Below, piece by piece: positions 37,734-46,986 of a DNA stretch of 64,000 nucleotides (the stretch's first letter is position 1; every line of letters begins with the position of its first letter). Source of the DNA: Burkholderiaceae bacterium (GTDB lineage: Bacteria > Pseudomonadota > Gammaproteobacteria > Burkholderiales > Burkholderiaceae); NCBI GenBank assembly GCA_018261955.1, contig JAGTRK010000003.1, positions 365,484 through 429,483 of the forward strand, given 5' to 3'. The translations under genes were made by a program, and so were the position numbers. The notes under the pieces are model-generated. The model worked only from the letters and a program-made list of their open reading frames with translations, was not told the DNA's origin and did no database searches.

Positions 37734-37822
37734 GTTGTAATACACACTCCGTTTATAACCAAACGAATTGCCCACCTACACCCTTTACTTAAAAAATGAA
37801 ACAATGGTGGCTTCAATAAACC

Positions 37823-37854
37823 AACGAACCCCTATATTTTTGCAGGGGTTCGTT
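37823..37854. terminator. Terminator-like hairpin between metK and the fru operon
   Basis: An 11-bp perfect stem (37823-37833 with 37844-37854, AACGAACCCCT/AGGGGTTCGTT) with a 10-nt loop. The T-runs are weak on both sides, but it lies between two converging genes. Confidence 0.7.
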
Positions 37855-37952
37855 TATATGTACGAATTTAAAAAGCAAGCGTTCAAAAATCAAATTTATA
37901 AACTATTGCCAATAAGTCTGGTGATAGAGTCAATCTACATAACCCAAACCGT

Positions 37953-39026
37953 TTACGACGCTTCAACCGCCACTGGTTTTTTCAGTAAATACAGCATCGC
38001 CGTGGTGACCAAAGTTCCTGCTAAAATCGCAAGGATGTAGGGGAATAAATTATCCACCGCGTTTGGAATCGGCAATACAAAAACCCCACCATGCGGCACG
38101 TGCAATTTCACACCAAAAACCATAGACAACGCGCCAGCAACCGCCGATCCTGTCATCAAAGCGGGTATCACGCGCAATGGGTCACGCGCTGCAAACGGAA
38201 TCGCGCCTTCGGTCACGAATGCAATTCCCAGTACTGCCGCGGCTGAGCCTGCTTTGCGTTCATCTTCAGTAAAGCGATTTTTAAACAAGTAGGTTGCCAA
38301 TGCCAAACCCAAAGGTGGAGTCATACCAGCAGCCATCACCGCAGCCATGGGCGCATAGACTTGGCTGGCGAGCAAACCCACGCCAAAGGTATAGGCGGCT
38401 TTGTTCACTGGGCCACCCATATCAAACGCCATCATCGCACCCAAAATCAAGCCCAATACCAAGGCACTGGAAGTTTGCATGCTGGTCAACCACGCGGTGA
38501 GGGCTTTGAGTGCGCCCGCAACAGGCACACCGACCACATAAAACATAATTAAGCCCACCACCAATGAACTTACCAAAGGCAAAATCAAGATGGGTTTTAA
38601 CCCCGCCAAGTTTCTCGGTAATTTAACCGCCCCGTTAAGCCATTGGGTAAAATATCCAGCGATAAAACCTGCGATAATCCCGCCCAAGAAGCCTGAACCA
38701 GTAATCCCCGCCAATATTCCACCAATCATACCTGGGGCCAAACCAGGTCTATCCGCAATAGAGAACGAAATAAATCCCGCAAGCACCGCCACCATCAAAC
38801 CAAAACCACCCTTTGCACCGATGGTAAATACATTCGCCCAAAAAGTCGTCCACGCTGTGGCTTCCATTTTCGTACCGTCCAAAGCCATGGTTGCATCGTA
38901 GGCATAAATCCCACGCGCCGCAAAGCCGATGGCAATCAACAGACCACCCGCAACCACGAATGGGAGCATATACGATACGCCCGTCATTAGGTGTTTGTAC
39001 GCACCTTTTAAAGTTTCACCTGCCAT
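37953..39026 (-). CDS. fruA: Fructose PTS permease IIC subunit
   Basis: A 357-residue membrane protein with about nine segments, matching the IIC domain of fructose-type PTS permeases. Recognisable blocks are [19 protein letters not shown] at the N-terminus, [29 protein letters not shown] and [18 protein letters not shown] (the sugar-binding GxPE-like region). In most bacteria IIB and IIC are fused as FruA; here they are separate genes 27 bp apart. Distal gene of the fruB-fruK-IIB-IIC operon. Confidence 0.93.
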   Translation of the reverse strand: MAGETLKGAYKHLMTGVSYMLPFVVAGGLLIAIGFAARGIYAYDATMALDGTKMEATAWTTFWANVFTIGAKGGFGLMVAVLAGFISFSIADRPGLAPGMIGGILAGITGSGFLGGIIAGFIAGYFTQWLNGAVKLPRNLAGLKPILILPLVSSLVVGLIMFYVVGVPVAGALKALTAWLTSMQTSSALVLGLILGAMMAFDMGGPVNKAAYTFGVGLLASQVYAPMAAVMAAGMTPPLGLALATYLFKNRFTEDERKAGSAAAVLGIAFVTEGAIPFAARDPLRVIPALMTGSAVAGALSMVFGVKLHVPHGGVFVLPIPNAVDNLFPYILAILAGTLVTTAMLYLLKKPVAVEAS

Positions 39027-39053
39027 GATAATTCTCCTTTTATGTGCGTTTGA

Positions 39054-39356
39054 TTATGATTCAAGTGCTGTGGTAATCAAACCCGCACCGTCTTTAATCG
39101 CGGCTTTGCTGTTGGTTTCATAAACTTTTTTACCATTGAATCGGCTTTTGTCCACATTGGTATCCGCAGCGATAATCACCACGTCCGCCGCTGCAATTTC
39201 AGCTTCAGTCAGTTTGTTTTCAACACCCACTGAACCTTGGGTCTCCACTTTAATGATGTGCCCTAATTTTTTCGCGCCGTTTTCTAAACCCTCTGCCGCC
39301 ATATAAGTGTGCGCGATGCCCGTAGGACAAGAGGTGATTGCTACAATATGTGCCAT
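39054..39356 (-). CDS. Fructose PTS IIB subunit
   Basis: A 100-residue IIB protein. The phosphorylated cysteine is Cys10 in [19 protein letters not shown], the fructose-IIB signature, followed by [14 protein letters not shown]. It receives phosphate from the IIA domain of FruB and passes it to fructose during uptake through the IIC subunit encoded 27 bp downstream. It stands as a separate protein rather than fused, and the duplicate B' domain of E. coli FruA is absent. Confidence 0.94.
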   Translation of the reverse strand: MAHIVAITSCPTGIAHTYMAAEGLENGAKKLGHIIKVETQGSVGVENKLTEAEIAAADVVIIAADTNVDKSRFNGKKVYETNSKAAIKDGAGLITTALES

Positions 39357-39452
39357 GTATTTCTCCTTTAGGTTTGATACTTTACGGTTGATATTTCAAT
39401 ACTGCTGTTGCTGTTACTCAATCCTGCTCGGATTGATTGATGACTACGACGA

Positions 39453-40409
39453 TTAACCAAATTGCTCAATCTGAACTTCTTTTTGCCACTGCGCTATCAC
39501 CGTTGGCGCAGGCAAATCGCGTGTCAACCGCGTCACCGCAGCAAGCGAAAACGCAGTCGCTAAGCGCGCACAATCCGCCAATGGCAATTGCTGTAAAACC
39601 CCTGCCAAAACACCCGCCACCATCGCATCACCCGCACCAACGGTGCTTTTCACCATGACCGCGGGTGGACGGGCGATGAGCTGCGCATCCGCTGTGACAA
39701 ACAACGCACCCTGTTCACCCATCGACACCACCACCATACGGGTGTCTTGATTGAGCAATGCGCGTGCGTGCGTACGCACTTCATCAATGTCATTGAGCGT
39801 GCGCCCTACCAGTTCGCTCAACTCGTGAATATTCGGTTTGACAATGTCCGCGCCCGCATCAAGCGCATGGCGCAACGCCTGCCCGCTGGTGTCCGCAATC
39901 ACTTGGCAACCTCGGCTTTTGACCGTGCGAATAATATCGGCGTACAGCGTCACGGGCAAACTCGCTTGCAACTGCCCACCGATGACAAACCACTGGCAAT
40001 CCGCGCTTAGCGCGTCGATATTTGTCCAAAGTTGAGCCACTGCTTGCGTGTTCGGCTCAATGCCGACTGCATTGATATCGGTGGTGAGGTGTTGCGCGCT
40101 ATCGATGAGTTTGACATTGGTGCGCGTTTGCCCATCAACGCGCACGAATGCATCGCTGATGCCTTTCTGCGCCAAAGTGTGCTCAAAAATCTCTGCGTTG
40201 TCTGCACCTAAGAATCCCGTTGCCACCACAGGTACGCCAAAATCCGCCAAGCGCATCGCCACAATTACACCTTTGCCACCTGCGTCCGAGCGCATCGCTT
40301 GCGCGCGATTGACCGCGCCTTGCGTTAAATTCGCCAACGTCACCGTAAGGTCTATCGCAGGGTTGGTGGTCAAGGTGGCGACTTTCATATTGGCAAATGT
40401 TGAACTCAT
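39453..40409 (-). CDS. fruK: 1-phosphofructokinase
   Basis: A 318-residue PfkB-family kinase converting fructose-1-phosphate to fructose-1,6-bisphosphate. It shows TLTTNPAIDLTVTL at the N-terminus, RSDAGGKGVIVAMRLADFG and the anion-hole signature STVGAGDAMVAGVLAGVL. Its start overlaps the fruB stop by 4 bp (ATGA), so translation is probably coupled. The gene order fruB-fruK-fruA is that of proteobacterial fructose operons. Confidence 0.95.
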   Translation of the reverse strand: MSSTFANMKVATLTTNPAIDLTVTLANLTQGAVNRAQAMRSDAGGKGVIVAMRLADFGVPVVATGFLGADNAEIFEHTLAQKGISDAFVRVDGQTRTNVKLIDSAQHLTTDINAVGIEPNTQAVAQLWTNIDALSADCQWFVIGGQLQASLPVTLYADIIRTVKSRGCQVIADTSGQALRHALDAGADIVKPNIHELSELVGRTLNDIDEVRTHARALLNQDTRMVVVSMGEQGALFVTADAQLIARPPAVMVKSTVGAGDAMVAGVLAGVLQQLPLADCARLATAFSLAAVTRLTRDLPAPTVIAQWQKEVQIEQFG

Positions 40410-42880
40410 AATGCACGTACCTCACCCGCTGTGCGACACACCAAGGCTTGTTGCGCCAAGGCTTGCATTTGACTCAAACTGCTTTGGCGCAAATGCGCTT
40501 TAATCGTTGGAATTGTCGGCACGGTAATGCTCAATTCCGACACGCCCAAACCAACCAATATCGATGCGCCACGAATATCACTTGCTACGCCACCGCATAC
40601 GCCAACCCATTTACCTTCGCGTTGGGCGGCTTGCACGGTCATATTGATGAGGCGCAGAACCGCTGGATTGAGCGCGTCCGCTTGCTTTGCCAACTGCGGA
40701 TGCACGCGATCCATCGCCAGCGTGTATTGGGTCAAATCATTGGTGCCGATGGAGAAAAAATCCACCCGTTTGGCAAATTGCTCCGCCATAATCGCGGTCG
40801 AAGGCACTTCGACCATAATACCGATTTCAATTTTTGGCGCGTTGACTTCTATGCGGATGCGCTCACAAATCGCCAAAGTCTGATCGATGTCATCAATGGT
40901 GCTGATCATCGGAAACATCACGCGAATCGTTGCCTGTCCTTGCACCGCAAGTGATGCGCGGTAAATCGCACGCAACTGTGGCTCAAACAAATCTGGACGC
41001 GCTAAACACAAACGGATGCCACGAATGCCGAGAAACGAATTGTCTTCTTTGGGTAAGTTCAAATGCGGCACTTGTTTGTCGCCGCCAATATCCAAAGTAC
41101 GAATGGTCAAAGGGCGACCTTTGAGCGCCAATGCCATATCGCGATAAATTTCAAATTGTGCCTGCTCGCTCGGCGTTTCGTCCGAGTCTAAGAATAAAAA
41201 CTCCGTACGCATCAAACCCACGCCTTCTGCGCCATATTCGACCGCCTGCACCGCGTCCGCGACACGATTGACATTGGCAAACACTTCGATGCTGTGCCCG
41301 TCGGTGGTGTGCGCGCTGTCCATGCGCAGGGCAAAATCCACATTGAGCTGACGCGCCACTTCATCGTGCAAAGCCTGCGCACTGACCAACTCGTCCGCCG
41401 TTGGATTCAAATACAATGCGCCGTTGAACCCATCTAAAATGCACGGCGTGTCGTTGGCAATCTTTAAAATTTCATCGCCCGCCGCGACAATCGCAGGAAT
41501 TCCCATAGCGCGCGCGATAATTGCCGAATGCGAAGTCGGCCCACCTTTGGCAGTGATGAAGCCTAAAATCATGTCGGGGTCAAGATTCGCCGTGTCGGAT
41601 GGGGTTAAATCATCTGCAATCAGAATCGATGGGGTGTGCATATCAGTGACCACCACCGCTTCCACGCCTGTAAGTTCGCGCAAAACACGTTGTCCAACAT
41701 CGCTCAAATCCATCGCGCGCCCTGCCAAAACAGGGTCGTCCAATTGATTCAATTGCGCAATTTTTTGCTCAATCACCTGTTGCCACGCCCACGCCGCGCT
41801 GTGTTTGTCATGGATGAGCGCGCGTGTTGCATTGAGCAACTCAGCATCCTGCGCAAACTCAGCGTGCGCCAAAAATATACTCGCCTGCTGTGACCCCAAG
41901 CGCGTTTTCACTTCTTCATAGTTGTGGTGCAATGCCTGCAGAGCACGTGCCAAAGCCTGCTCAAAATGGTTCAATTCCATCTCAGGGTCAGATACTGTGT
42001 CTTGCACATGAATTTTGTACGCCTTGTGTTGGCGCAACGCTCCGTGCACAATACCGTCTGAGGCCGCCACGCCCTGCGCAAACACCGCTGTGCTGATGGC
42101 GTTCCATTTGAGTTGCTCACGGTTGAGTTTCGGTGCGCCCTCATCATGAGTTGTTTCGCCCAAACCCGATTCAATCGCGTTTTTAAGTGATTCAAGTGCC
42201 GCTTGCACATCCGCGCCCTGTGCCGACACGCGCACCGTTGCGCCGTGCACCACGCCCAACTGCAACAAATTCACCAAACTCTTTGCATCGGTCACCGCTT
42301 CGCCGTAACGCACACGCACTTGCGATTCAAACGATTTGGCAATACTTACCAATTCAGTTGCAGGACGCGCGTGTAAACCTGTGGGATTGATAATTTGCGC
42401 ATCGAAATAATCGGCAAAGTCCACCAGCACTTCGGTATTTTGCGAGATAGGCTTTTCACCTGTGAGCGCGAGAATAATATCTGTTTTGTCTGTGGTGTTC
42501 GCCAAACGCAAAGCTTCGTCCTCGTTGCCCACCACGCGCGTGAGTTTGCGCAATATACCCAGATGCTCATCGGATTTCGCCGCAATCCCGACCAAAATAT
42601 GCGCGGTTTCCTCATCGTTCCACGCCACACCTTTTGGAATTTGCAACACCACGATGCCCGTTTTGAGTACCCAATCTCTGTCTTCTGGCAAACCATGCGG
42701 AATCACAATACCGTTGGCTAAATACGTGTTCGCCACTGCTTCACGCGCAAACATACTGTCCACGTAGCGCGGATCAATATTCCCATTGCGTATCAATAAT
42801 TCGCCCATCAACGACATGGCTTCGTTTTTATCCTTGGGGGTGGCATTAAGGGAAATTTGTTCAGGTGTGAGTTCCAGCAT
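40406..42880 (-). CDS. fruB: Multiphosphoryl transfer protein IIA(Fru)-HPr-EI
   Basis: An 824-residue cytoplasmic fusion that carries phosphate from PEP to the fructose IIB protein. In order: IIA domain with His62 in NGIVIPHGLPED; HPr domain with His170 in NPTGLHARPATEL; enzyme I domain with His451 in AKGGPTSHSAIIARAMGIPAIV, then the PEP-binding barrel (GVGLMRTEFLFL, IGTNDLTQYTLAMDR, GVCGGVASD). This domain order occurs in Pseudomonas and other bacteria that use PTS for fructose only. First gene of the operon; a consensus-like promoter overlapped by an operator lies upstream. Confidence 0.96.
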   Translation of the reverse strand: MLELTPEQISLNATPKDKNEAMSLMGELLIRNGNIDPRYVDSMFAREAVANTYLANGIVIPHGLPEDRDWVLKTGIVVLQIPKGVAWNDEETAHILVGIAAKSDEHLGILRKLTRVVGNEDEALRLANTTDKTDIILALTGEKPISQNTEVLVDFADYFDAQIINPTGLHARPATELVSIAKSFESQVRVRYGEAVTDAKSLVNLLQLGVVHGATVRVSAQGADVQAALESLKNAIESGLGETTHDEGAPKLNREQLKWNAISTAVFAQGVAASDGIVHGALRQHKAYKIHVQDTVSDPEMELNHFEQALARALQALHHNYEEVKTRLGSQQASIFLAHAEFAQDAELLNATRALIHDKHSAAWAWQQVIEQKIAQLNQLDDPVLAGRAMDLSDVGQRVLRELTGVEAVVVTDMHTPSILIADDLTPSDTANLDPDMILGFITAKGGPTSHSAIIARAMGIPAIVAAGDEILKIANDTPCILDGFNGALYLNPTADELVSAQALHDEVARQLNVDFALRMDSAHTTDGHSIEVFANVNRVADAVQAVEYGAEGVGLMRTEFLFLDSDETPSEQAQFEIYRDMALALKGRPLTIRTLDIGGDKQVPHLNLPKEDNSFLGIRGIRLCLARPDLFEPQLRAIYRASLAVQGQATIRVMFPMISTIDDIDQTLAICERIRIEVNAPKIEIGIMVEVPSTAIMAEQFAKRVDFFSIGTNDLTQYTLAMDRVHPQLAKQADALNPAVLRLINMTVQAAQREGKWVGVCGGVASDIRGASILVGLGVSELSITVPTIPTIKAHLRQSSLSQMQALAQQALVCRTAGEVRAL

Positions 42881-42924
42881 GATTTTCTCGATAAGAATAA
42901 TTTAGAACAACTTGATTGGTTAAA

Positions 42925-42953
42925 AATGTAATCGATTACATGATTTGTGTCAA
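42925..42953 (-). promoter_or_regulatory. Predicted fruB promoter
   Basis: On the minus strand a perfect TTGACA (42953-42948) and TACATT (42930-42925) are 17 bp apart, about 45 bp before the fruB start. The palindromic operator at 42927-42940 covers the -10 region, the arrangement expected for repression. Confidence 0.7.
42927..42940. promoter_or_regulatory. Operator for the LacI-type regulator (fruB side)
   Basis: TGTAATCGATTACA is a perfect 14-bp palindrome with the central CG step typical of LacI-family operators. A near copy occurs at 43199 in front of the regulator gene. Confidence 0.75.
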
Positions 42954-43198
42954 GAATATTCATATCATGTTTTCTAATTTAAATTTTCCATTACTTGGAC
43001 AAATTTTATGTATTATTAATTTTGAGTTTCATTAATCACATAAGAACGAATATATCATATTGTTTTTATTGAAATTAGTTATTTAAGCCATCTTGGTGGG
43101 TGTTTTAAACTCAACTATGAATCTAAAAAAATATTCACGCAATTCATTCTCCACGAAAATATTTTTTCAGTATAATGGGCAAACTTCATGATGATTTA

Positions 43199-43212
43199 TG
43201 TAATCGATTTCA
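43199..43212. promoter_or_regulatory. Operator for the LacI-type regulator (regulator side)
   Basis: TGTAATCGATTTCA matches the 42927 operator at 13 of 14 bases. It lies about 40 bp before the regulator start and downstream of a TATAAT at 43171-43176, suggesting autoregulation. The rest of the 369-bp gap between fruB and the regulator is AT-rich, and I see no gene in it. Confidence 0.7.
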
Positions 43213-43249
43213 TTTTACTTGATTAACCTCCAAAACGACACAGGCAGCC

Positions 43250-44239
43250 ATGACCAGTATCAAAGATGTCGCTATTGAAGCAGGTGTTTCCACAGCCACG
43301 GTTTCGCGCGTACTTGCCAACAAAGGCTCATTCAAAGCCGATACGCGCGACAAAATTTTGAGTGCCATCGCCAAACTGAACTATCGCCCAAACCTGATTG
43401 CACGCAGTTTGCGCGTACAAACCAGCACCAAAATCGGATTGTTGGTGTCCGATATTCGCAATCCATTTTTCACCGCCATCGCGCGTGCGGTCGAGGATGC
43501 CGCTTATGCACGTGGCTACTCGGTCATCATGTGTAATACCGATGAAAATCCCGAAAAAGAAGCTTTATACTTGGATTTAATGCGTGATGAAAATGTTGCA
43601 GGCGTGATTTTCTCACCCACCCAACAATTCAACGCCACACACGTTCAGCATCCCACGCACATCCCATTTGTGATTATTGACCGCACGGTCAATGAGGGCG
43701 AATTTGATTGGGTGCAATTGGACAACTACGCCGCCGCCTACGAGTTAACTGAGCATCTGCTCGCACAGGGCTACCGCAAACTTGCAGGGCTATTTGGCGA
43801 CACCAGCAGTACGGGTTTTGAGCGTAAGAAAGGTTTTCTCGCCGCGCTGGCTGCGCATCAACTTGAACCCATCGCCACCCAACTCATGCCGCCACGTTTG
43901 GCGCACGGCTTTGATGCCACGCAGGCACTACTGGCACAGAACCCGCGTCCAGACGCAATTTTCACCAGTAACAGTTTACTCACCGCAGGTGCATTTCAAG
44001 CATTACGCACACACAAAATCGCCATACCACAGGAAATTGGCTTGGTCGGATTTGATGAAACCACATGGAGTGAATTGGTCGAGCCTGCCATCACCCTCAT
44101 CGCCCAACCCACCGAAGAAATCGGTCACAGCGCAGTTGAGTTGCTGTTTCAGCGTATTCAAGAACCTGAACGCGCACATCGAAAAGTTATTTTACAAGGG
44201 ACGTTACGCATTCACGCGTCCAGCATGCGCAATTTTTAA
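43250..44239 (+). CDS. fruR: LacI-family regulator, FruR-like
   Basis: A 329-residue LacI-family regulator. The N-terminal helix-turn-helix and hinge are visible: TSIKDVAIEAGVSTATVSRVL, then NYRPNLIARSLR, and the periplasmic-binding-protein-like sensor starts at TKIGLLVSDIRNPFF. It is divergent from the fructose PTS operon with matching operators at both promoters, so it most likely represses fruBKA and itself until fructose-1-phosphate (or fructose bisphosphate) appears. Effector is inferred from FruR/Cra precedent. Confidence 0.9.
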   Translation: MTSIKDVAIEAGVSTATVSRVLANKGSFKADTRDKILSAIAKLNYRPNLIARSLRVQTSTKIGLLVSDIRNPFFTAIARAVEDAAYARGYSVIMCNTDENPEKEALYLDLMRDENVAGVIFSPTQQFNATHVQHPTHIPFVIIDRTVNEGEFDWVQLDNYAAAYELTEHLLAQGYRKLAGLFGDTSSTGFERKKGFLAALAAHQLEPIATQLMPPRLAHGFDATQALLAQNPRPDAIFTSNSLLTAGAFQALRTHKIAIPQEIGLVGFDETTWSELVEPAITLIAQPTEEIGHSAVELLFQRIQEPERAHRKVILQGTLRIHASSMRNF

Positions 44240-44509
44240 GCGAGTATTAAAGGAAACTCGGAATAACTCCTAACTCCTTCGCCTGCGTTGGTTATTTGCG
44301 ACATGAGGTGTGAAGCGTAAGGTGCGACAAAAGGTTATTCCCTCCGTAAACCCTGTAACGAAGCGCATCGTGCCGCAAACAACCAGCCCACGAGATTCGG
44401 GTAAAAAAACTGTCTTTTCAATATGTATTAATTCGCCCGAAAACCCTCTATTCTTTATTGAGCGTCTAAAATGTCCTCATCTTCCCAAGGCATAAGTAGC
44501 ATGACTGTA

Positions 44510-45343
44510 TCAAGTCATCAATACCACCCCAGTGCTCATCGCCAAGCCCACCGCAATCACATCAATCAACGCCAGTTGCAAAATGCGTGTGAGCATGGCG
44601 GGTTTGTTTTGAATGCGATGCTCATCGGTGTTCAGTACAATCACAAGGTCAGATTTTTTCGCCAACCCTGTTTTGACGGGACACATGCTGATGACGCTCG
44701 CGCCGTGGGTTTTCGCCAGTTCGGCTGCTTCAATGAGTTCGAGCGTTTGCCCCGAACGCGAAATGAAAAATGCCACATCACCCTGCCCCAAACGCGACGC
44801 GCATAGGCTCATCATGTACGCATCGGTGCGCGCCGAAGCGTTGATGCCCGAACGTATGAGTTTGTATTGCGCATCGTCCGCCACAGGGGCGGAACTGCCC
44901 AAACCAAATACATCGACACGCCGTGCGGTTTTCAACTGCAACATGACCTGTTCAATCACATCAGAGTTGACTTCTTGACGCAAGGTGAGCAGCGCACTGG
45001 CGGTGTTGCCCAAAACTTTATGGGCAATCTGCTCGACCGAATCTTGCTGCGCAATCGCGGAAAACTGCACTGAGGATTCACGGTTGAGCGAACCTGACAG
45101 TTTGAGTTTAAAGTCTTGCAAACCCTCACAGCCGACACTACGACAAAAGCGAATCACGGTTGGCTGACTGACTTTGGCTTCTGAGGCAATCGTGCTAATC
45201 GAACTGTTCACGAACCACTGCGGTTGGTGCAGCACACAGTCCGCCACCCGCGCTTCTGAGCGCGACAAATGCGCGCGCGCATTGCGAATACGCGCCAACC
45301 ACAGTCCTTCATTGTGGGCATCAATGACTTGTTTTACGCTCAT
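44510..45343 (-). CDS. hexR: RpiR-family regulator, HexR-like
   Basis: A 277-residue regulator with an RpiR-type helix-turn-helix (SRSEARVADCVLHQP, then STIASEAKVSQPTVIRFCRSVGCEG, about residues 25-70) and a C-terminal SIS sugar-phosphate domain (VDVFGLGSSAPVADDAQYKL, then AFFISRSGQTLELIEAAELAK). HexR proteins sense 2-keto-3-deoxy-6-phosphogluconate and repress zwf, edd and eda. The ATG at 45343 lies 8 bp after the zwf stop, so it is co-transcribed with zwf. Sites resembling HexR boxes occur upstream of edd. Confidence 0.88.
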   Translation of the reverse strand: MSVKQVIDAHNEGLWLARIRNARAHLSRSEARVADCVLHQPQWFVNSSISTIASEAKVSQPTVIRFCRSVGCEGLQDFKLKLSGSLNRESSVQFSAIAQQDSVEQIAHKVLGNTASALLTLRQEVNSDVIEQVMLQLKTARRVDVFGLGSSAPVADDAQYKLIRSGINASARTDAYMMSLCASRLGQGDVAFFISRSGQTLELIEAAELAKTHGASVISMCPVKTGLAKKSDLVIVLNTDEHRIQNKPAMLTRILQLALIDVIAVGLAMSTGVVLMT

Positions 45344-45351
45344 AGCCACAC

Positions 45352-46803
45352 TCACAATTCTTCGTGCCAATTATGCCCATCGCGCGCCACCAAAGCATTC
45401 GCCGCCGGTGGTCCCCATGTGCCTGAGGTGTAGGGTTTGGGCACGATGTTCTGTTCCTGCCAAACATCAATGATGGGTTCAACCCAATGCCAAGCCTGCT
45501 CTTGCTCATCGCGGCGCACAAACAGTGACAAATCCCCGCGCAAAGCATCGAGCAACAACCGCTCGTAACCATCCATGCGCCGCTCTGGGAAAAAGTCATC
45601 CGCATCCATGTCCAAATGCACCGCACCGAGTTTCATGTTATTACCGGGGCGTTTGGCAAGGCAATACATGCGAATTGACTCCTCAGGTTGCAATTCAATC
45701 ACCAAACGATTCGAGCCAGCGGGCATTTTACCAATCAGTTCATACGGTACGGATTTGAAGACAATCACAATCTCCGCCATGCGTTTGGGCATGCGTTTGC
45801 CTGTGCGCAAATAAAATGGCACACCCGCAAATCGCCAATTGTTGATTTCGGTTTTCAGGGCAACGTAGGTCTCGGTGAGGCTGTTTGTGGGCACATCGGT
45901 CTCGGCGATGTAGGCTTGTGCAGGTTTGCCCTGCGAAATACCCGCGGTGTACTGACCGCGCACCACGTTGTTTTGAATATCCTCCAACGTCCACGGCTTG
46001 AGCGAGCGCAAAACCGCGAGTTTTTCATCACGAATGCTGTCGGCATCCATCCGTGCAGGCGCGTTCATGGCGACAAAACACAACAATTGCAACAAATGAT
46101 TTTGCACCATATCACGCAGTGCGCCCGTTTGGTCATAAAACTCGGCACGACGTTCTACGCCGAGTTCTTCAGAAATCGTGATTTGCACATTGGCGATGTA
46201 ATCTCGGCGCAAAATTGGCTCAAAAAAACTATTGCCAAAGCGCAAAGCCATCAAATTTTGCACCGATTCTTTACCCAGATAATGGTCGATGCGGAAAATT
46301 TGCGATTCTTTGAAGTGTTTGGCAAACACATCGTTGATTTCAATGCAGGATGCCAAATCGTGCCCCAAAGGTTTTTCAACCACGATGCGCGCGTTTTGAT
46401 TCAAAGCATGTTTTGCCAAGCCTTCACAAATCAACTCAAAAATCGAGGGTGCAACCGCAAGGTAAAATACGCGCTGATTGTTGGGCTCTTGCGCGTCCAA
46501 AATTGCCTTGAGTTGCTCAAATGCGTCATCATCCGTTGCATTGAACGGCACATACAGCACATGCTGTAAAAATTCTTGCCAACGCACCTCGTCAAACCGA
46601 TCGGTGACATTGGGCTTGACCGCTTCATCCATCCACGCGCGATAGCCCGCATCGTCATACACCGTGCGCGCGGCACAAATCACCCGACTGGCAGGCTCAA
46701 ACGCGCCATCCAAAAAACTTTGGTACAAAGCAGGCAATAATTTACGCATGGCAAGGTCGCCCGTGCCACCAAACATCACCAAAGAAAAAGCGGAGGTTTT
46801 CAT
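45352..46803 (-). CDS. zwf: Glucose-6-phosphate 1-dehydrogenase
   Basis: A 483-residue enzyme oxidising glucose-6-phosphate to 6-phosphogluconolactone with NAD(P)+. The nucleotide-binding motif is FGGTGDLAMRKLLPALY (residues 11-27) and the catalytic signature RIDHYLGKESVQNLMALRFGN carries the active-site residues. YLRTGKRMPKRMAEI is another conserved block. It is first in a zwf-hexR transcript and divergent from edd-eda, joining entry and commitment steps of the Entner-Doudoroff route. Confidence 0.97.
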   Translation of the reverse strand: MKTSAFSLVMFGGTGDLAMRKLLPALYQSFLDGAFEPASRVICAARTVYDDAGYRAWMDEAVKPNVTDRFDEVRWQEFLQHVLYVPFNATDDDAFEQLKAILDAQEPNNQRVFYLAVAPSIFELICEGLAKHALNQNARIVVEKPLGHDLASCIEINDVFAKHFKESQIFRIDHYLGKESVQNLMALRFGNSFFEPILRRDYIANVQITISEELGVERRAEFYDQTGALRDMVQNHLLQLLCFVAMNAPARMDADSIRDEKLAVLRSLKPWTLEDIQNNVVRGQYTAGISQGKPAQAYIAETDVPTNSLTETYVALKTEINNWRFAGVPFYLRTGKRMPKRMAEIVIVFKSVPYELIGKMPAGSNRLVIELQPEESIRMYCLAKRPGNNMKLGAVHLDMDADDFFPERRMDGYERLLLDALRGDLSLFVRRDEQEQAWHWVEPIIDVWQEQNIVPKPYTSGTWGPPAANALVARDGHNWHEEL

Positions 46804-46831
46804 ACTAAATTCTTTCTTATTTCATACAGTT

Positions 46832-46860
46832 AGTCATTGCGGGCTAGATCCGAAATGACT
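46832..46860. repeat. REP-like hairpin between zwf and edd
   Basis: AGTCATT (46832-46838) pairs with AATGACT (46854-46860); the left part reads GTCATTGCGGG, like the outer ends of the 15369 element. Confidence 0.55.
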
Positions 46861-46909
46861 CGTATTTATGTTTGCATGAACAATATACACTTATAACTTT
46901 GCCTCAAAA

Positions 46910-46957
46910 TGTAGAAAAAGTAAATAATCTTTGACTAATTTTTTTAGTTTTACTACA
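46910..46957. promoter_or_regulatory. Two HexR-like sites upstream of edd
   Basis: TTTAGTTTTACTACA (46943-46957) matches the palindromic HexR pattern TGTAGT-N3-ACTACA with one mismatch. TGTAGAAAAAGTAAA (46910-46924) is a weaker second copy. The better site covers the spacer and -10 of the edd promoter. Confidence 0.55.
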
Positions 46958-46959
46958 AT
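46931..46959 (+). promoter_or_regulatory. Predicted edd-eda promoter
   Basis: TTGACT (46931-46936) and TACAAT (46954-46959) are 17 bp apart, about 28 bp before the edd ATG, giving a short leader. Confidence 0.7.
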
Positions 46960-46986
46960 TTGGCAAACCCTTTTGGAAAGAATGCC

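Noticed and set aside
37768..38040. Open frame of 90 codons on the plus strand after metK
   Set aside because: It runs through the terminator hairpin and into the antisense of the IIC gene; no family features and no ribosome binding site of note.
42881..43249. Possible small gene in the fruB-regulator gap
   Set aside because: Only short frames occur; the DNA is AT-rich and is explained by two promoters and operators.
44240..44509. Possible gene or RNA between the fructose regulator and hexR
   Set aside because: A plus-strand frame of 61 codons exists but has no family features; no clear hairpin with T-run was found, so nothing is annotated.
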